Shown: in pieces, positions 54,859 to 62,294 of the stretch | Layout: each line of letters opens with the position of its first letter | How positions within the stretch are numbered: the first letter of the stretch is position 1 | Assembly (NCBI RefSeq): GCF_022810405.1 | Contig: NZ_JALGQE010000007.1 | Location: 124,001 to 188,000, forward strand | DNA: 64,000 bases | Source: Rhodococcus sp. ARC_M5 | GTDB lineage: Bacteria > Actinomycetota > Actinomycetes > Mycobacteriales > Mycobacteriaceae | Direction of reading: 5' to 3' | Notes under the pieces: model-generated | What the model saw: the letters and a program-made list of their open reading frames with translations, nothing else | What the model was told of the DNA's origin: nothing | The model's database searches: none | Program-made: the position numbers and the translations under genes

Positions 54859-55982
54859 CCGAGAACGCAGCATCGAGCATCGCATGGACCGAGGACGGTA
54901 GCGACCGAACATCGCGCTGGCAGTCGGAGAACGGCGCTCCCCCGCCCCGTGTGGTGCGGATCGTGAACGATTCGACGACGGCGGATGTGGCGTACAAGAT
55001 GGCCACGATCGGTGAGGCCCTGCTCTGGCGTGGTGATTACAACAATGCGCGCCAACTGTTGTCGGCGATGACCCGACGGGTACCGGCCGCCAAACACATC
55101 CCGGACGCGACGCCGGCCGAGCGGTTCCATCTGCACCGCCAGCACCAAGCGCGACGCGCGCGAGTGCTGGGAATGCTTCTGGTGGAACTCGATTCGGACG
55201 TCCGCCTCGGCCTGGGCCGGGCACCGGACGTCAAGGCGGCCGTCACCGAGGCGCTCGGACCGGACGCCGCGCCGTGCGTGCTTTCGCTTCGCGAGCTGCT
55301 CGGCATGGTCGGTGCACACGAATGGCGACGCACGGGCGTCATCGTGCCGGCGCTCGACGCCTCGATCCACCCGCACTACGGAGTCTTCTCCCCCGTCCGG
55401 GGCGAATATGTTCGACTCGTCGCCGACGCACCACTACCGGTCACGGACCGAGCGTTCGACATCGGCACCGGCTCGGGCGTGCTGGCTGCAGTACTCGCCC
55501 GCCGCGGTGTGGCCTCGGTGGTCGCCACCGACAAGGATCCACGGTCGGTCGCGTGCGCACGTGCCAACATCGAGGCCCTCGGGTATGCCGATCGGGTCGA
55601 GGTGGTGCAGGCCGACATCTTCCCGCCCGGACGCGCGGGACTGATCGTGTGCAATCCGCCGTGGATCCCCACGAAACCGACGTCGGGCATCGAGCACGCG
55701 GTCTACGACCCCGGCTCACGAATGCTCAAGTCCTTCCTCAGCCGACTCCGCGGGCATCTGGCACCGAACGGTGAGGCATGGCTGGTGGTCTCCGACCTCG
55801 CCGAGCTGCTCGAATTGGTCACTCGCGCAGATCTTCTCACTGCCATCGACGCTGCGGGCCTGGCCGTCGTCGGCCGCACCGACACCACACCGACGCATTC
55901 GCGCGTCACCGACAGCACCGATGTGCTGCACGAGGCACGCTCACGCGAAACCACGTCGTTGTGGCGGCTACGCGCGCGCTGA
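54855..55982 (+). CDS. Class I SAM-dependent methyltransferase
   Basis: A 375-residue protein. Residues about 190-330 are a Rossmann methyltransferase with motif I AFDIGTGSGVLAAVLA, an acidic adenosine-binding segment VVATDKDPRSV and the catalytic NPPW typical of N-methyltransferases such as PrmC and RsmC. The N-terminal 180 residues (EALLWRGDYNNARQLLSAMT and following) are an unassigned helical domain. ATG overlaps the upstream stop (ATGA), so it works with the dehydrogenase-like enzyme. The substrate could be that enzyme's product or a macromolecule. Confidence 0.8.
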   Translation: MTENAASSIAWTEDGSDRTSRWQSENGAPPPRVVRIVNDSTTADVAYKMATIGEALLWRGDYNNARQLLSAMTRRVPAAKHIPDATPAERFHLHRQHQARRARVLGMLLVELDSDVRLGLGRAPDVKAAVTEALGPDAAPCVLSLRELLGMVGAHEWRRTGVIVPALDASIHPHYGVFSPVRGEYVRLVADAPLPVTDRAFDIGTGSGVLAAVLARRGVASVVATDKDPRSVACARANIEALGYADRVEVVQADIFPPGRAGLIVCNPPWIPTKPTSGIEHAVYDPGSRMLKSFLSRLRGHLAPNGEAWLVVSDLAELLELVTRADLLTAIDAAGLAVVGRTDTTPTHSRVTDSTDVLHEARSRETTSLWRLRAR

Positions 55983-56000
55983 CCGCGGGTAACACACACG

Positions 56001-56035
56001 ACAGCGCCGCCCGAGCGATGCTCGGGCGGCGCTGT
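56001..56035. terminator. Bidirectional intrinsic terminator
   Basis: Perfect 15-bp stem (56001-56015 and 56021-56035) with loop CGATG, between the methyltransferase gene and the convergent desaturase operon. Confidence 0.85.
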
Positions 56036-56070
56036 GTGGATCCGATGCTGCAGGTCGATCGGGTACTGCT

Positions 56071-56331
56071 CTACCGTTCGCGGGTCTCGAACTCTCCGTT
56101 GATCACGGTTCCCAGCGGTGCGTCACGCTCCGCCTTCTTCGCCGCCTCACGCATCTCGATGCCGTCGGTGATCAGGTCACCGATCTCACGAGTGACATCG
56201 CGAACGGCTCCGGCGATGATCACCACTATCCGGCCGACGTGCTCCGCGGCAGATTCGGTGAATTCCTGCACCGTGTCCTTGTTGCGCTCGAACTTTCCTA
56301 CCAACAGGACCGCCCCCTTCGAAGTCGTCAC
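56071..56331 (-). CDS. Small conserved-looking protein in desaturase operon
   Basis: An 86-residue protein I do not recognise. It starts [20 protein letters not shown], has a hydrophobic stretch [16 protein letters not shown] (about 31-46) that is too short and too charged at its ends for a confident transmembrane helix, and a charged C-terminal half. The GTG start overlaps the desaturase stop (GTGA), so it is translationally coupled to it; a role with the desaturase is inference. Followed by the terminator at 56001-56035. Confidence 0.7.
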   Translation of the reverse strand: MTTSKGAVLLVGKFERNKDTVQEFTESAAEHVGRIVVIIAGAVRDVTREIGDLITDGIEMREAAKKAERDAPLGTVINGEFETRER

Positions 56332-57512
56332 GCTGCGCTGGTCTTCTTACGCTCGACGATAACACCGGCCGGAGCCGCCGATCCCGTGAGCGAGTTGGGC
56401 AGCGCGAGCTTGAAGATCTTGCCCCACACGGTGCCGATCTGGTGGAAGAAGCCGCCCGTGTTGTAGGGCAGGTCGTACTTCTCGCACAGGGCCTTGACCT
56501 CGGGCGCGATCTGCGGGTAACGATGCGCAGGCAGATCGGGGAACAGGTGGTGCTCGATCTGGTGCGAGAGGTTGCCCGACATGATGTGGAAAAGCGGGGT
56601 GCCCTCGATGTTGGCCGATCCCAGCATCTGACGCACGTACCACTCGCCGCGGGTCTCCTCGGCGGTCTCTTCTTGGCTGAAGGTCTGGACTCCGGTCGGG
56701 AAGTGGCCACAGAAGATGATCGAGTAGGTCCACACGTTGCGGATGAGGTTCGCCGCAACGTTGCCGACCACGGTGGAGACGAAGAACGGGCCGGTCAGCG
56801 CCGGGAAGATCACGTAGTCCTTGAGCGCCTGCTTGCCCGCCTTGCGCCACATACCCTGCAGCAGCGGCTTGACGTCGTGCCACTTGCGCTTACCTTGAAC
56901 TATGTTCTCGGTCTCGAGGTCGTGCAGCATGACGCCCCACTCGAAGAACGTCATCAGCAGGAAGGCGTAGACCGGGTTGCCGAGGTAGTACGGGTTCCAC
57001 TTCTGGTCCTGGTCCATGCGCAGAATGCCGTAGCCGATGTCGCGGTCCATGCCGACGATGTTGGTGAAGGTGTGGTGCATGTAGTTGTGCGAGTGCTTCC
57101 ACTGATCTGCCGGGCAGACGGTGTCCCACTCGAACACCTCGGAGTTGAGGCCTGGCTCACGCATCCAGTCGTACTGGCCGTGCATGACGTTGTGGCCGAT
57201 CTCCATGTTGTCGAGGATCTTCGCCACGCCGAGAGCACCGACACCGGCCAGCCACGCCGGCGGGAGGAACGGCAGGTACATCAACGCGCGTCCGGTGATC
57301 TCGAGGCCGCGCTGGGCCTTGATGATCTTGTAGATGTACTCGCGGTCCTCGTCGCCGAGCTTGGCGACGGTGCGGGCACGCAGGTCGTCGAGTTCGCGGC
57401 CGAGTTCTTCGACCTGCTCGAAGGTCAGCACTGTCGGCTCGTCCGGCACGGTCTCGTTGCGACGGAAGGGCAGGACGGTGGTGGGCAGGATCGAGAGAAT
57501 CGTTCCGAGCAT
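56328..57512 (-). CDS. desA3: Membrane acyl-CoA delta-9 desaturase (DesA3-like)
   Basis: A 394-residue di-iron membrane desaturase. Three histidine boxes: HNVMH (about 107), HSHNYMHH (about 137-144) and HQIEHH (about 313-318). It matches mycobacterial DesA3 along its length ([45 protein letters not shown]), which inserts the delta-9 double bond in stearoyl-CoA using electrons from its reductase partner. Two hydrophobic segments lie around residues 60-95 and 245-265. ATG 57512. The reductase gene is 63 nt upstream on the same strand. Confidence 0.93.
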   Translation of the reverse strand: MLGTILSILPTTVLPFRRNETVPDEPTVLTFEQVEELGRELDDLRARTVAKLGDEDREYIYKIIKAQRGLEITGRALMYLPFLPPAWLAGVGALGVAKILDNMEIGHNVMHGQYDWMREPGLNSEVFEWDTVCPADQWKHSHNYMHHTFTNIVGMDRDIGYGILRMDQDQKWNPYYLGNPVYAFLLMTFFEWGVMLHDLETENIVQGKRKWHDVKPLLQGMWRKAGKQALKDYVIFPALTGPFFVSTVVGNVAANLIRNVWTYSIIFCGHFPTGVQTFSQEETAEETRGEWYVRQMLGSANIEGTPLFHIMSGNLSHQIEHHLFPDLPAHRYPQIAPEVKALCEKYDLPYNTGGFFHQIGTVWGKIFKLALPNSLTGSAAPAGVIVERKKTSAA

Positions 57513-57575
57513 CTGATCATCTCCAATTCGATCGGGTCGAGATGGGTCTGGGGCTATCGGTGTTCGCGGAAGGAT

Positions 57576-58688
57576 CTAGATGTCGATGTCGACGTCGCCG
57601 ACTGCGACGGACACGCAGAGCTGGATCTTCTTGTCGGATTCGGTGTCGGTCTCACCGGTCTTGATGTTCTTGGTGCAGCCGGACTTCTTCACCGAGGTGC
57701 AGGTGAAGCAGATACCCATTCGGCAGCCGTTGGCCGGGGAGAGTCCCGCTGCCTCGGCCTGCTCTAGCAGCGTCTCGCCGTCGTTCTCCGAGGACACATC
57801 GCTGCCCGAGAACGTGGTGGTTCCGGTGACGTCGTCGCTGACGGTGGCGAACGAGGGCGTGAATTCCTCGAGGTGCAGCCGCTCGCCCAGGCCTGCGTCG
57901 TCGAAGAAGGACGTCACGCCCTTCATCAGTCCGGGAGGTCCGCACAGGAAGGTGTCGGCCTCGGCGAACCACGGGGCAACCGCATCGAGATGTTCCTGGC
58001 CGAAGAACCCGTACAGGTCGCCGCCGGTCTTCTGCTCCGTGTAGGCGAAGACGATGTTCACGTTCTCGTGCTCGGCGGCGATCTTCTCGAGATCCTTCTT
58101 GTACGCCACGTCGTTCTCGGTGAACGCGTAGTGCAGGAAGGTCAGGTCGCTGCTGTACCCCTCGTCCAGCAGCGACCTGAGCATGGACAGCACCGGCGTG
58201 ATGCCGCTGCCACCGCTGATCAGCAACGTCTTTGCCGGGCGTGGTCGGGGAAGCTCGAACGTACCGTCGGCCTGCGAAAGGCTCACCACCAGTCCGACGT
58301 GTGCGTTCTTGTGCAGGTACTGCGACACCAATCCCTCGGGATGCGCCTTGATCGTCAGTTCGATCCGGCCGTCGTTGCGGTACTGCGAACAGGCCGGCGA
58401 GTAGCAGCGGGTGTGGCGAACGCCGTCGATGACGACTCCGACCTGAACGAATTGCCCGGCCTCGAAGCCCTTCCACTGGCGCGTGGGACGGATGGTGAGG
58501 GTCAACGAGTCTTCGGTGGACCGGTGTATCTCGGTCACTTCGCCGCGCAGGTCTCGAACGGTCGTCATGGGGTCGACGAGTTCGAGGTAGCGATCCAGCG
58601 CATGGGGTGTGGCCATGGCCTCGAACAGGGAAAGAAGCGAGAACTTGCGCGAACCCGAGGTCCGCGACGACCGTTCTTGAAGCGTCAT
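57576..58688 (-). CDS. Ferredoxin reductase with 2Fe-2S domain, electron donor to the desaturase
   Basis: A 370-residue flavoprotein: FAD-binding domain (RHTRCYSPACSQ), NAD(P)H domain (LLISGGSGITPVLSMLRSLL, FLCGPPGLM), then a C-terminal plant-type 2Fe-2S domain with NGCRMGICFTC and the fourth Cys in KIQLCVSV. It is the counterpart of Rv3230c, the NADPH oxidoreductase partner of DesA3. ATG 58688 has GGAGG upstream (AGGGAGGATGGA); the open extension to 58769 would cross the operator. First gene of the desaturase operon. Confidence 0.92.
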   Translation of the reverse strand: MTLQERSSRTSGSRKFSLLSLFEAMATPHALDRYLELVDPMTTVRDLRGEVTEIHRSTEDSLTLTIRPTRQWKGFEAGQFVQVGVVIDGVRHTRCYSPACSQYRNDGRIELTIKAHPEGLVSQYLHKNAHVGLVVSLSQADGTFELPRPRPAKTLLISGGSGITPVLSMLRSLLDEGYSSDLTFLHYAFTENDVAYKKDLEKIAAEHENVNIVFAYTEQKTGGDLYGFFGQEHLDAVAPWFAEADTFLCGPPGLMKGVTSFFDDAGLGERLHLEEFTPSFATVSDDVTGTTTFSGSDVSSENDGETLLEQAEAAGLSPANGCRMGICFTCTSVKKSGCTKNIKTGETDTESDKKIQLCVSVAVGDVDIDI

Positions 58689-58727
58689 TCCATCCTCCCT
58701 AACCGGATCGAAACCTACGACCCATTC

Positions 58728-58745
58728 AGTGAACGATTGTGCACT
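58728..58745. promoter_or_regulatory. DesT-like operator
   Basis: AGTGAACGATTGTGCACT, an inverted repeat AGTGaAC-N4-GTgCACT with one unpaired position per arm. It agrees closely with the Pseudomonas DesT operator (AGTGAACGCTTGTTGACT, from memory). It stands 40 bp before the reductase start, between that operon and the divergent TetR gene. Confidence 0.65.
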
Positions 58746-58870
58746 AACATGAGTGTGACAGAGCGACACCGGTACCTGTCAACGTTTATGTGACGGCCAT
58801 TACAGACCCGAACGACAGTTCACCGGTGACGGGGAAGGAACCGGAAGGGGGATCACAGAATGCGCGCCCA

Positions 58871-58876
58871 TAAACT
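58871..58876 (+). promoter_or_regulatory. Candidate -10 element of the DesT-like regulator gene (leaderless)
   Basis: TAAACT ends 7 nt before GTG 58884; no Shine-Dalgarno between. It supports GTG 58884 as the start. Confidence 0.45.
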
Positions 58877-58883
58877 GGACGTC

Positions 58884-59510
58884 GTGACAGAACCGGGGAC
58901 CCGCGCCGAGCGCAAGGAGCGCACGCGTCAGGCCTTGATCGAGGGCACCCTCGATCTGCTGCGTGAGCGTTCGTTCGCCAGCGTCAGCCTGCGCGAGGTC
59001 GCCCGATCCGCCGGCATCGTCCCCACGGCGTTCTACCGCCACTTCGCGTCCATGGAGGACCTCGGCGTCGCTCTCGTCGAGGACAGCATGCGCATGCTGC
59101 GACAGATGCTGCGCGACGCCCGACGCACCCCGAGCGCCAGGACGGCCACGGAGTCCTTCGGCATCCTGGTTCGCCAGGTTCGTTCCCACGAAGAACAGTT
59201 TCGATTTCTCAGCCGCGAACGGTACGGCGGCGTCACCGAAGTGCGCCGCGCCTTCGCCACCGAGCTACGACTGTTCGTCAGCGAACTGACCATCGACCTC
59301 TCCCGTATGCCCGGCCTCGAGCAGTGGGACGTCGCCGACCTCGAGATGACCGCCGATCTGCTCGTCTCGACGATGCTCACCGCCGTGGTCGGTCTGTTGG
59401 AAATAGACAGACCGGGTAGTCAGAACGAGAAGGATCTGATCGACCGAACCGAGAAGCAGATCCGCATGATCATGCTCGGGATGAGCCGTTGGGAACCACG
59501 ACGGGCTTGA
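58884..59510 (+). CDS. TetR-family fatty-acid desaturation regulator, DesT/FabR-like
   Basis: A 208-residue TetR protein whose DNA-binding region RSFASVSLREVARSAGIVPT, then AFYRHFASMEDLGVALVEDS, is strikingly close to FabR/DesT, the regulators of unsaturated fatty acid synthesis that sense acyl-CoA saturation. It is divergent from the reductase-desaturase operon, and a DesT-like palindrome lies in between, so it is predicted to repress that operon when unsaturated acyl-CoA is plentiful. GTG 58884 gives the family-like N-terminus; ATG 58860 adds eight residues. Confidence 0.88.
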   Translation: MTEPGTRAERKERTRQALIEGTLDLLRERSFASVSLREVARSAGIVPTAFYRHFASMEDLGVALVEDSMRMLRQMLRDARRTPSARTATESFGILVRQVRSHEEQFRFLSRERYGGVTEVRRAFATELRLFVSELTIDLSRMPGLEQWDVADLEMTADLLVSTMLTAVVGLLEIDRPGSQNEKDLIDRTEKQIRMIMLGMSRWEPRRA

Positions 59511-59545
59511 CCGTTCGAGAACGAGACGGCCGCGAAGGGATATTC

Positions 59546-60364
59546 ATGACCGAGGTAAGTGTCGGCGAGTACGTGTTCGAGGTTGCGATGTCGGGACCGC
59601 CGGACGGTATTCCCGTCGTTGCGCTGCACGGCTTTCCACAGACCAACGCGTCGTGGTCGCGGGTGACCCCCGGATTGACGGCCGCGGGCTGCCGCGTCCT
59701 GGCCCCCAACCAGCGGGGCTACTCCCCCGGTGCCCGCCCGGTCGGCGTCGAGCACTACCGCATCGAGCGTCTCACCGAGGACGTCCTCGGTCTGCTCGAC
59801 GCCTTCGACCTGACCTCGGCGCACCTGGTGGGTCACGACTGGGGCGCTGTGGTCGCTTGGCATGTCGCCGCCGAGCATCCCGACCGCGTGCGAAGCCTCA
59901 CTGCCGCATCGGTTCCGCACTCTGCGGCGTTCAACTGGGCCATTCGCGAAGACCCGGATCAGCAACAGCGGTCGCAGTACTTCGGCTTGCTTCGCGAACC
60001 CGAGAAGGCCGAGCGAGTACTGACCGAGAACGGCGCACAGCGGTTGCGCGCCATGTTCGGTGCCGAAAGCCTCGACGACGAATACGTTCGGCATCTCGTC
60101 GTGCCCGGGGCGCTGACGGCCGCATCGAGTTGGTACGCAGCGATGACCAAGGAGTTCGCGAACCTGCCGTCGGTGACGGTTCCCACCACCTACGTCTGGA
60201 GCAATGGCGACACCGCTATCGGTCGAGCGGGAGCGGAGCGCTGCGTCGAGTTCGTCGACGCGCCGTACCGATTCGTCGAACTCGACGGCATTTCGCACTG
60301 GATCCCTGAGGAAGCACCAGGGGAACTGACCGCCGAGATTCTGGCCCGAATCGAGTCCGTCTAG
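59546..60364 (+). CDS. Alpha/beta-hydrolase, epoxide hydrolase-like
   Basis: A 272-residue alpha/beta-hydrolase. The nucleophile elbow reads VGHDWGAVVAWH, so the nucleophile is Asp (about 97) as in epoxide hydrolases and haloalkane dehalogenases, not Ser. The oxyanion motif is LHGFPQTNASW and the catalytic His lies in DGISHWIPEEAP. Epoxide hydrolysis is the more likely reaction because HGFP plus GHDWG is that family's pattern. ATG 59546 has AAGGGA 6 nt upstream. It is 35 nt after the DesT-like gene and shares a CTAG stop with the convergent MFS gene. Confidence 0.85.
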   Translation: MTEVSVGEYVFEVAMSGPPDGIPVVALHGFPQTNASWSRVTPGLTAAGCRVLAPNQRGYSPGARPVGVEHYRIERLTEDVLGLLDAFDLTSAHLVGHDWGAVVAWHVAAEHPDRVRSLTAASVPHSAAFNWAIREDPDQQQRSQYFGLLREPEKAERVLTENGAQRLRAMFGAESLDDEYVRHLVVPGALTAASSWYAAMTKEFANLPSVTVPTTYVWSNGDTAIGRAGAERCVEFVDAPYRFVELDGISHWIPEEAPGELTAEILARIESV

Positions 60365-61683
60365 ACCTGTTGTGGTGCCCGCACCTTCAGCAGCGCCAGC
60401 AGCCCGGCCGCAAGGACGATGATCAACCCGGCGATACCCGCGCGGTCGGCGTCGAACAGCCACACGAACAGACCGAACAGCGACGGCGCGAGAAACGATG
60501 CCGCCCGACCCGTCGTCGCGAACAATCCGAAGAACTGACCTTCTCGTCCGGGTGGAGCGAGCCGGGCGAGGAACGTACGCGCGGAGGACTGGGCAGGTCC
60601 GACGAACAGGCACAGGATCAGCCCGAAGATCCAGAACATCGTCGGTCCCGACACGAACAGCAGCACGGTCCCGGCGGCGATCATGGACGTGAGCGAGAAG
60701 ACGATGACCTTCTTCGGCCCGATTCTGTCGTCGAACCGTCCGGCGACGATGGCCCCGAGGCCGGCGATGACGTTGGCGGCGACGCCGAACAGCAGGACGT
60801 CGCCCGCACCGATGCCGTAGACGCTGACGGCGAGTACCGCTCCGAAGGTGAACACACCCGCCAGGCCGTCGCGGAACAATGCACTGGCTATCAGGTAGTG
60901 GACGGCGCGGCGGTCCGCGCTCCACAACTCGCGTACATCGCGAAAGAGAACGCGATAGGACTCCGCGAAGCCTGCCTCGGCAGCCTTGGGATCGGCGACG
61001 GCTCGTGGTACTTCGGGAACAGCAAGCAGCACTGGAATGGCCGAGACGGCGAACCACACGGCCGCGAGCAGCGCCACGAGCCTGATGTTCAGGCCGCCGT
61101 CGGTGCTCAGGCCCAGAACACCTCGGGTGTCACCGTCGCCGACTATGAATCCGACATAGCACAGCAGCAGCAGTACGATTCCGCCGAAATAGCCCATGGC
61201 CCAACCGAACCCGGATACTCGTCCGATGTTCGCCGGAGTGGAGACCTGCCGCAGCATCGAGTTGTACGGGATGCTGGCCAGCTCGAACATGATGGATCCG
61301 AGACCGAGCAGCAGCAGACCCAACCACAGATAGTGGTAGTCGTCTCGGACGAAGAACAGGCCGGCCATGGCGACGACCGTCAGCGCGGTCAACACCCCGA
61401 GCAGCCACTTGCGTTTGCCGCGCGCATCGAAATACTGCCCGCAGACCGGTGCGAGGAGCGCGATGACGACGCTGGACACGGCAATCGTCCAGCTGAACCA
61501 GGTCGTGGCCGAGATCGAACCGGGCAGGTCGTCGCCGACGGCGTCGGTGAGATACACCGAGAACACGAACGTGAGGATCACGGCGTTGAACGCGGCCGAG
61601 CCCCAGTCCCAGAACCCCCAGGCGGTGACCTGCTTACGCGTTGTGGCGACTCCGACGACGGCGGCCTCCGGCTGGGTTCCCAT
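60361..61683 (-). CDS. MFS transporter, UMF1/Atg22-like
   Basis: A 440-residue polytopic protein with about 12 helices. The N-terminus WGFWDWGSAAFNAVILTFVF, and SIPYNSMLRQVSTP further on, fit the UMF1 (Atg22-like, BtlA) branch of the major facilitators, whose substrates are mostly unknown. ATG 61683 (MGTQPEAAVVGV) is preferred; the open extension to 61752 would overlap the PadR control region. It is divergent from the padR gene and likely under its control. Confidence 0.85.
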   Translation of the reverse strand: MGTQPEAAVVGVATTRKQVTAWGFWDWGSAAFNAVILTFVFSVYLTDAVGDDLPGSISATTWFSWTIAVSSVVIALLAPVCGQYFDARGKRKWLLGVLTALTVVAMAGLFFVRDDYHYLWLGLLLLGLGSIMFELASIPYNSMLRQVSTPANIGRVSGFGWAMGYFGGIVLLLLCYVGFIVGDGDTRGVLGLSTDGGLNIRLVALLAAVWFAVSAIPVLLAVPEVPRAVADPKAAEAGFAESYRVLFRDVRELWSADRRAVHYLIASALFRDGLAGVFTFGAVLAVSVYGIGAGDVLLFGVAANVIAGLGAIVAGRFDDRIGPKKVIVFSLTSMIAAGTVLLFVSGPTMFWIFGLILCLFVGPAQSSARTFLARLAPPGREGQFFGLFATTGRAASFLAPSLFGLFVWLFDADRAGIAGLIIVLAAGLLALLKVRAPQQV

Positions 61684-61715
61684 GGTTGCCAACAGTAGAC
61701 CGCGGCTGCCCTCGT

Positions 61716-61759
61716 GTGCAGTGCACCTAGTTGCATAGTCACCACGTTGCATACATACT
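61716..61759. promoter_or_regulatory. padR/MFS divergent control region with repeats
   Basis: Contains a palindrome GTGCA-G-TGCAC (61716-61726), a direct repeat GTTGCATA at 61730-61737 and 61746-61753 (period 16), and a -10-like CATACT (61754-61759) ending 7 nt before the padR GTG. The repeats are candidate PadR operators. Confidence 0.45.
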
Positions 61760-61766
61760 CTCGATT

Positions 61767-62294
61767 GTGGCTTTGGAACACGCGATTCTGGTTTCCCTCA
61801 CCGAGCTCAGCGGCTCGGGATACGAGCTCGCCCGCAGGTTCGACAAGTCCATCGGATTCTTCTGGAGCGCGACGCACCAGCAGATCTATCGGACGCTGAC
61901 GCGGATGGACGGGGCCGGATGGATCACCGGCGAGGCTGTCGTGCAGGACGGTCGGCCGGACAAGACGATCTATTCGGTGAGCGCTGCGGGCCGCGCCGAG
62001 CTCGATCGCTGGATCGCCGCGCCGACCGATCCCTCGCAGCTACGCGAGGAACTCGCCGTCAAGATTCGCGGTGCCGCCAACGGTGACATCGACGCTCTCA
62101 AGGTCGAAGTCGCCCGCCACCGCGATGTCCATGCCACCCGCCTCGACGTCTACCGATTGATCGAGAAGCAGGATTTTCCGGCCCCCGCTGCCCTCACCGG
62201 CACCGCGTTGCACCAATACCTGGTGCTGCGTGGCGGAATTCGCGTCGAAGAAGGATTCACCGAGTGGTGCACCGAGGTATTGGAGAAGCTGTGA
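61767..62294 (+). CDS. PadR-family regulator
   Basis: A 175-residue winged-helix regulator: EHAILVSLTELSGSGYELAR and QQIYRTLTRMDGAGWITGEA form the PadR DNA-binding domain; residues about 85-175 are the C-terminal dimerisation helices (PadR_C). GTG 61767 (VALEHAILVSL) matches the usual family start and is leaderless by spacing. Its stop overlaps fadH (GTGA), so regulator and reductase are co-expressed; the divergent MFS gene is the other likely target. Confidence 0.88.
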   Translation: MALEHAILVSLTELSGSGYELARRFDKSIGFFWSATHQQIYRTLTRMDGAGWITGEAVVQDGRPDKTIYSVSAAGRAELDRWIAAPTDPSQLREELAVKIRGAANGDIDALKVEVARHRDVHATRLDVYRLIEKQDFPAPAALTGTALHQYLVLRGGIRVEEGFTEWCTEVLEKL

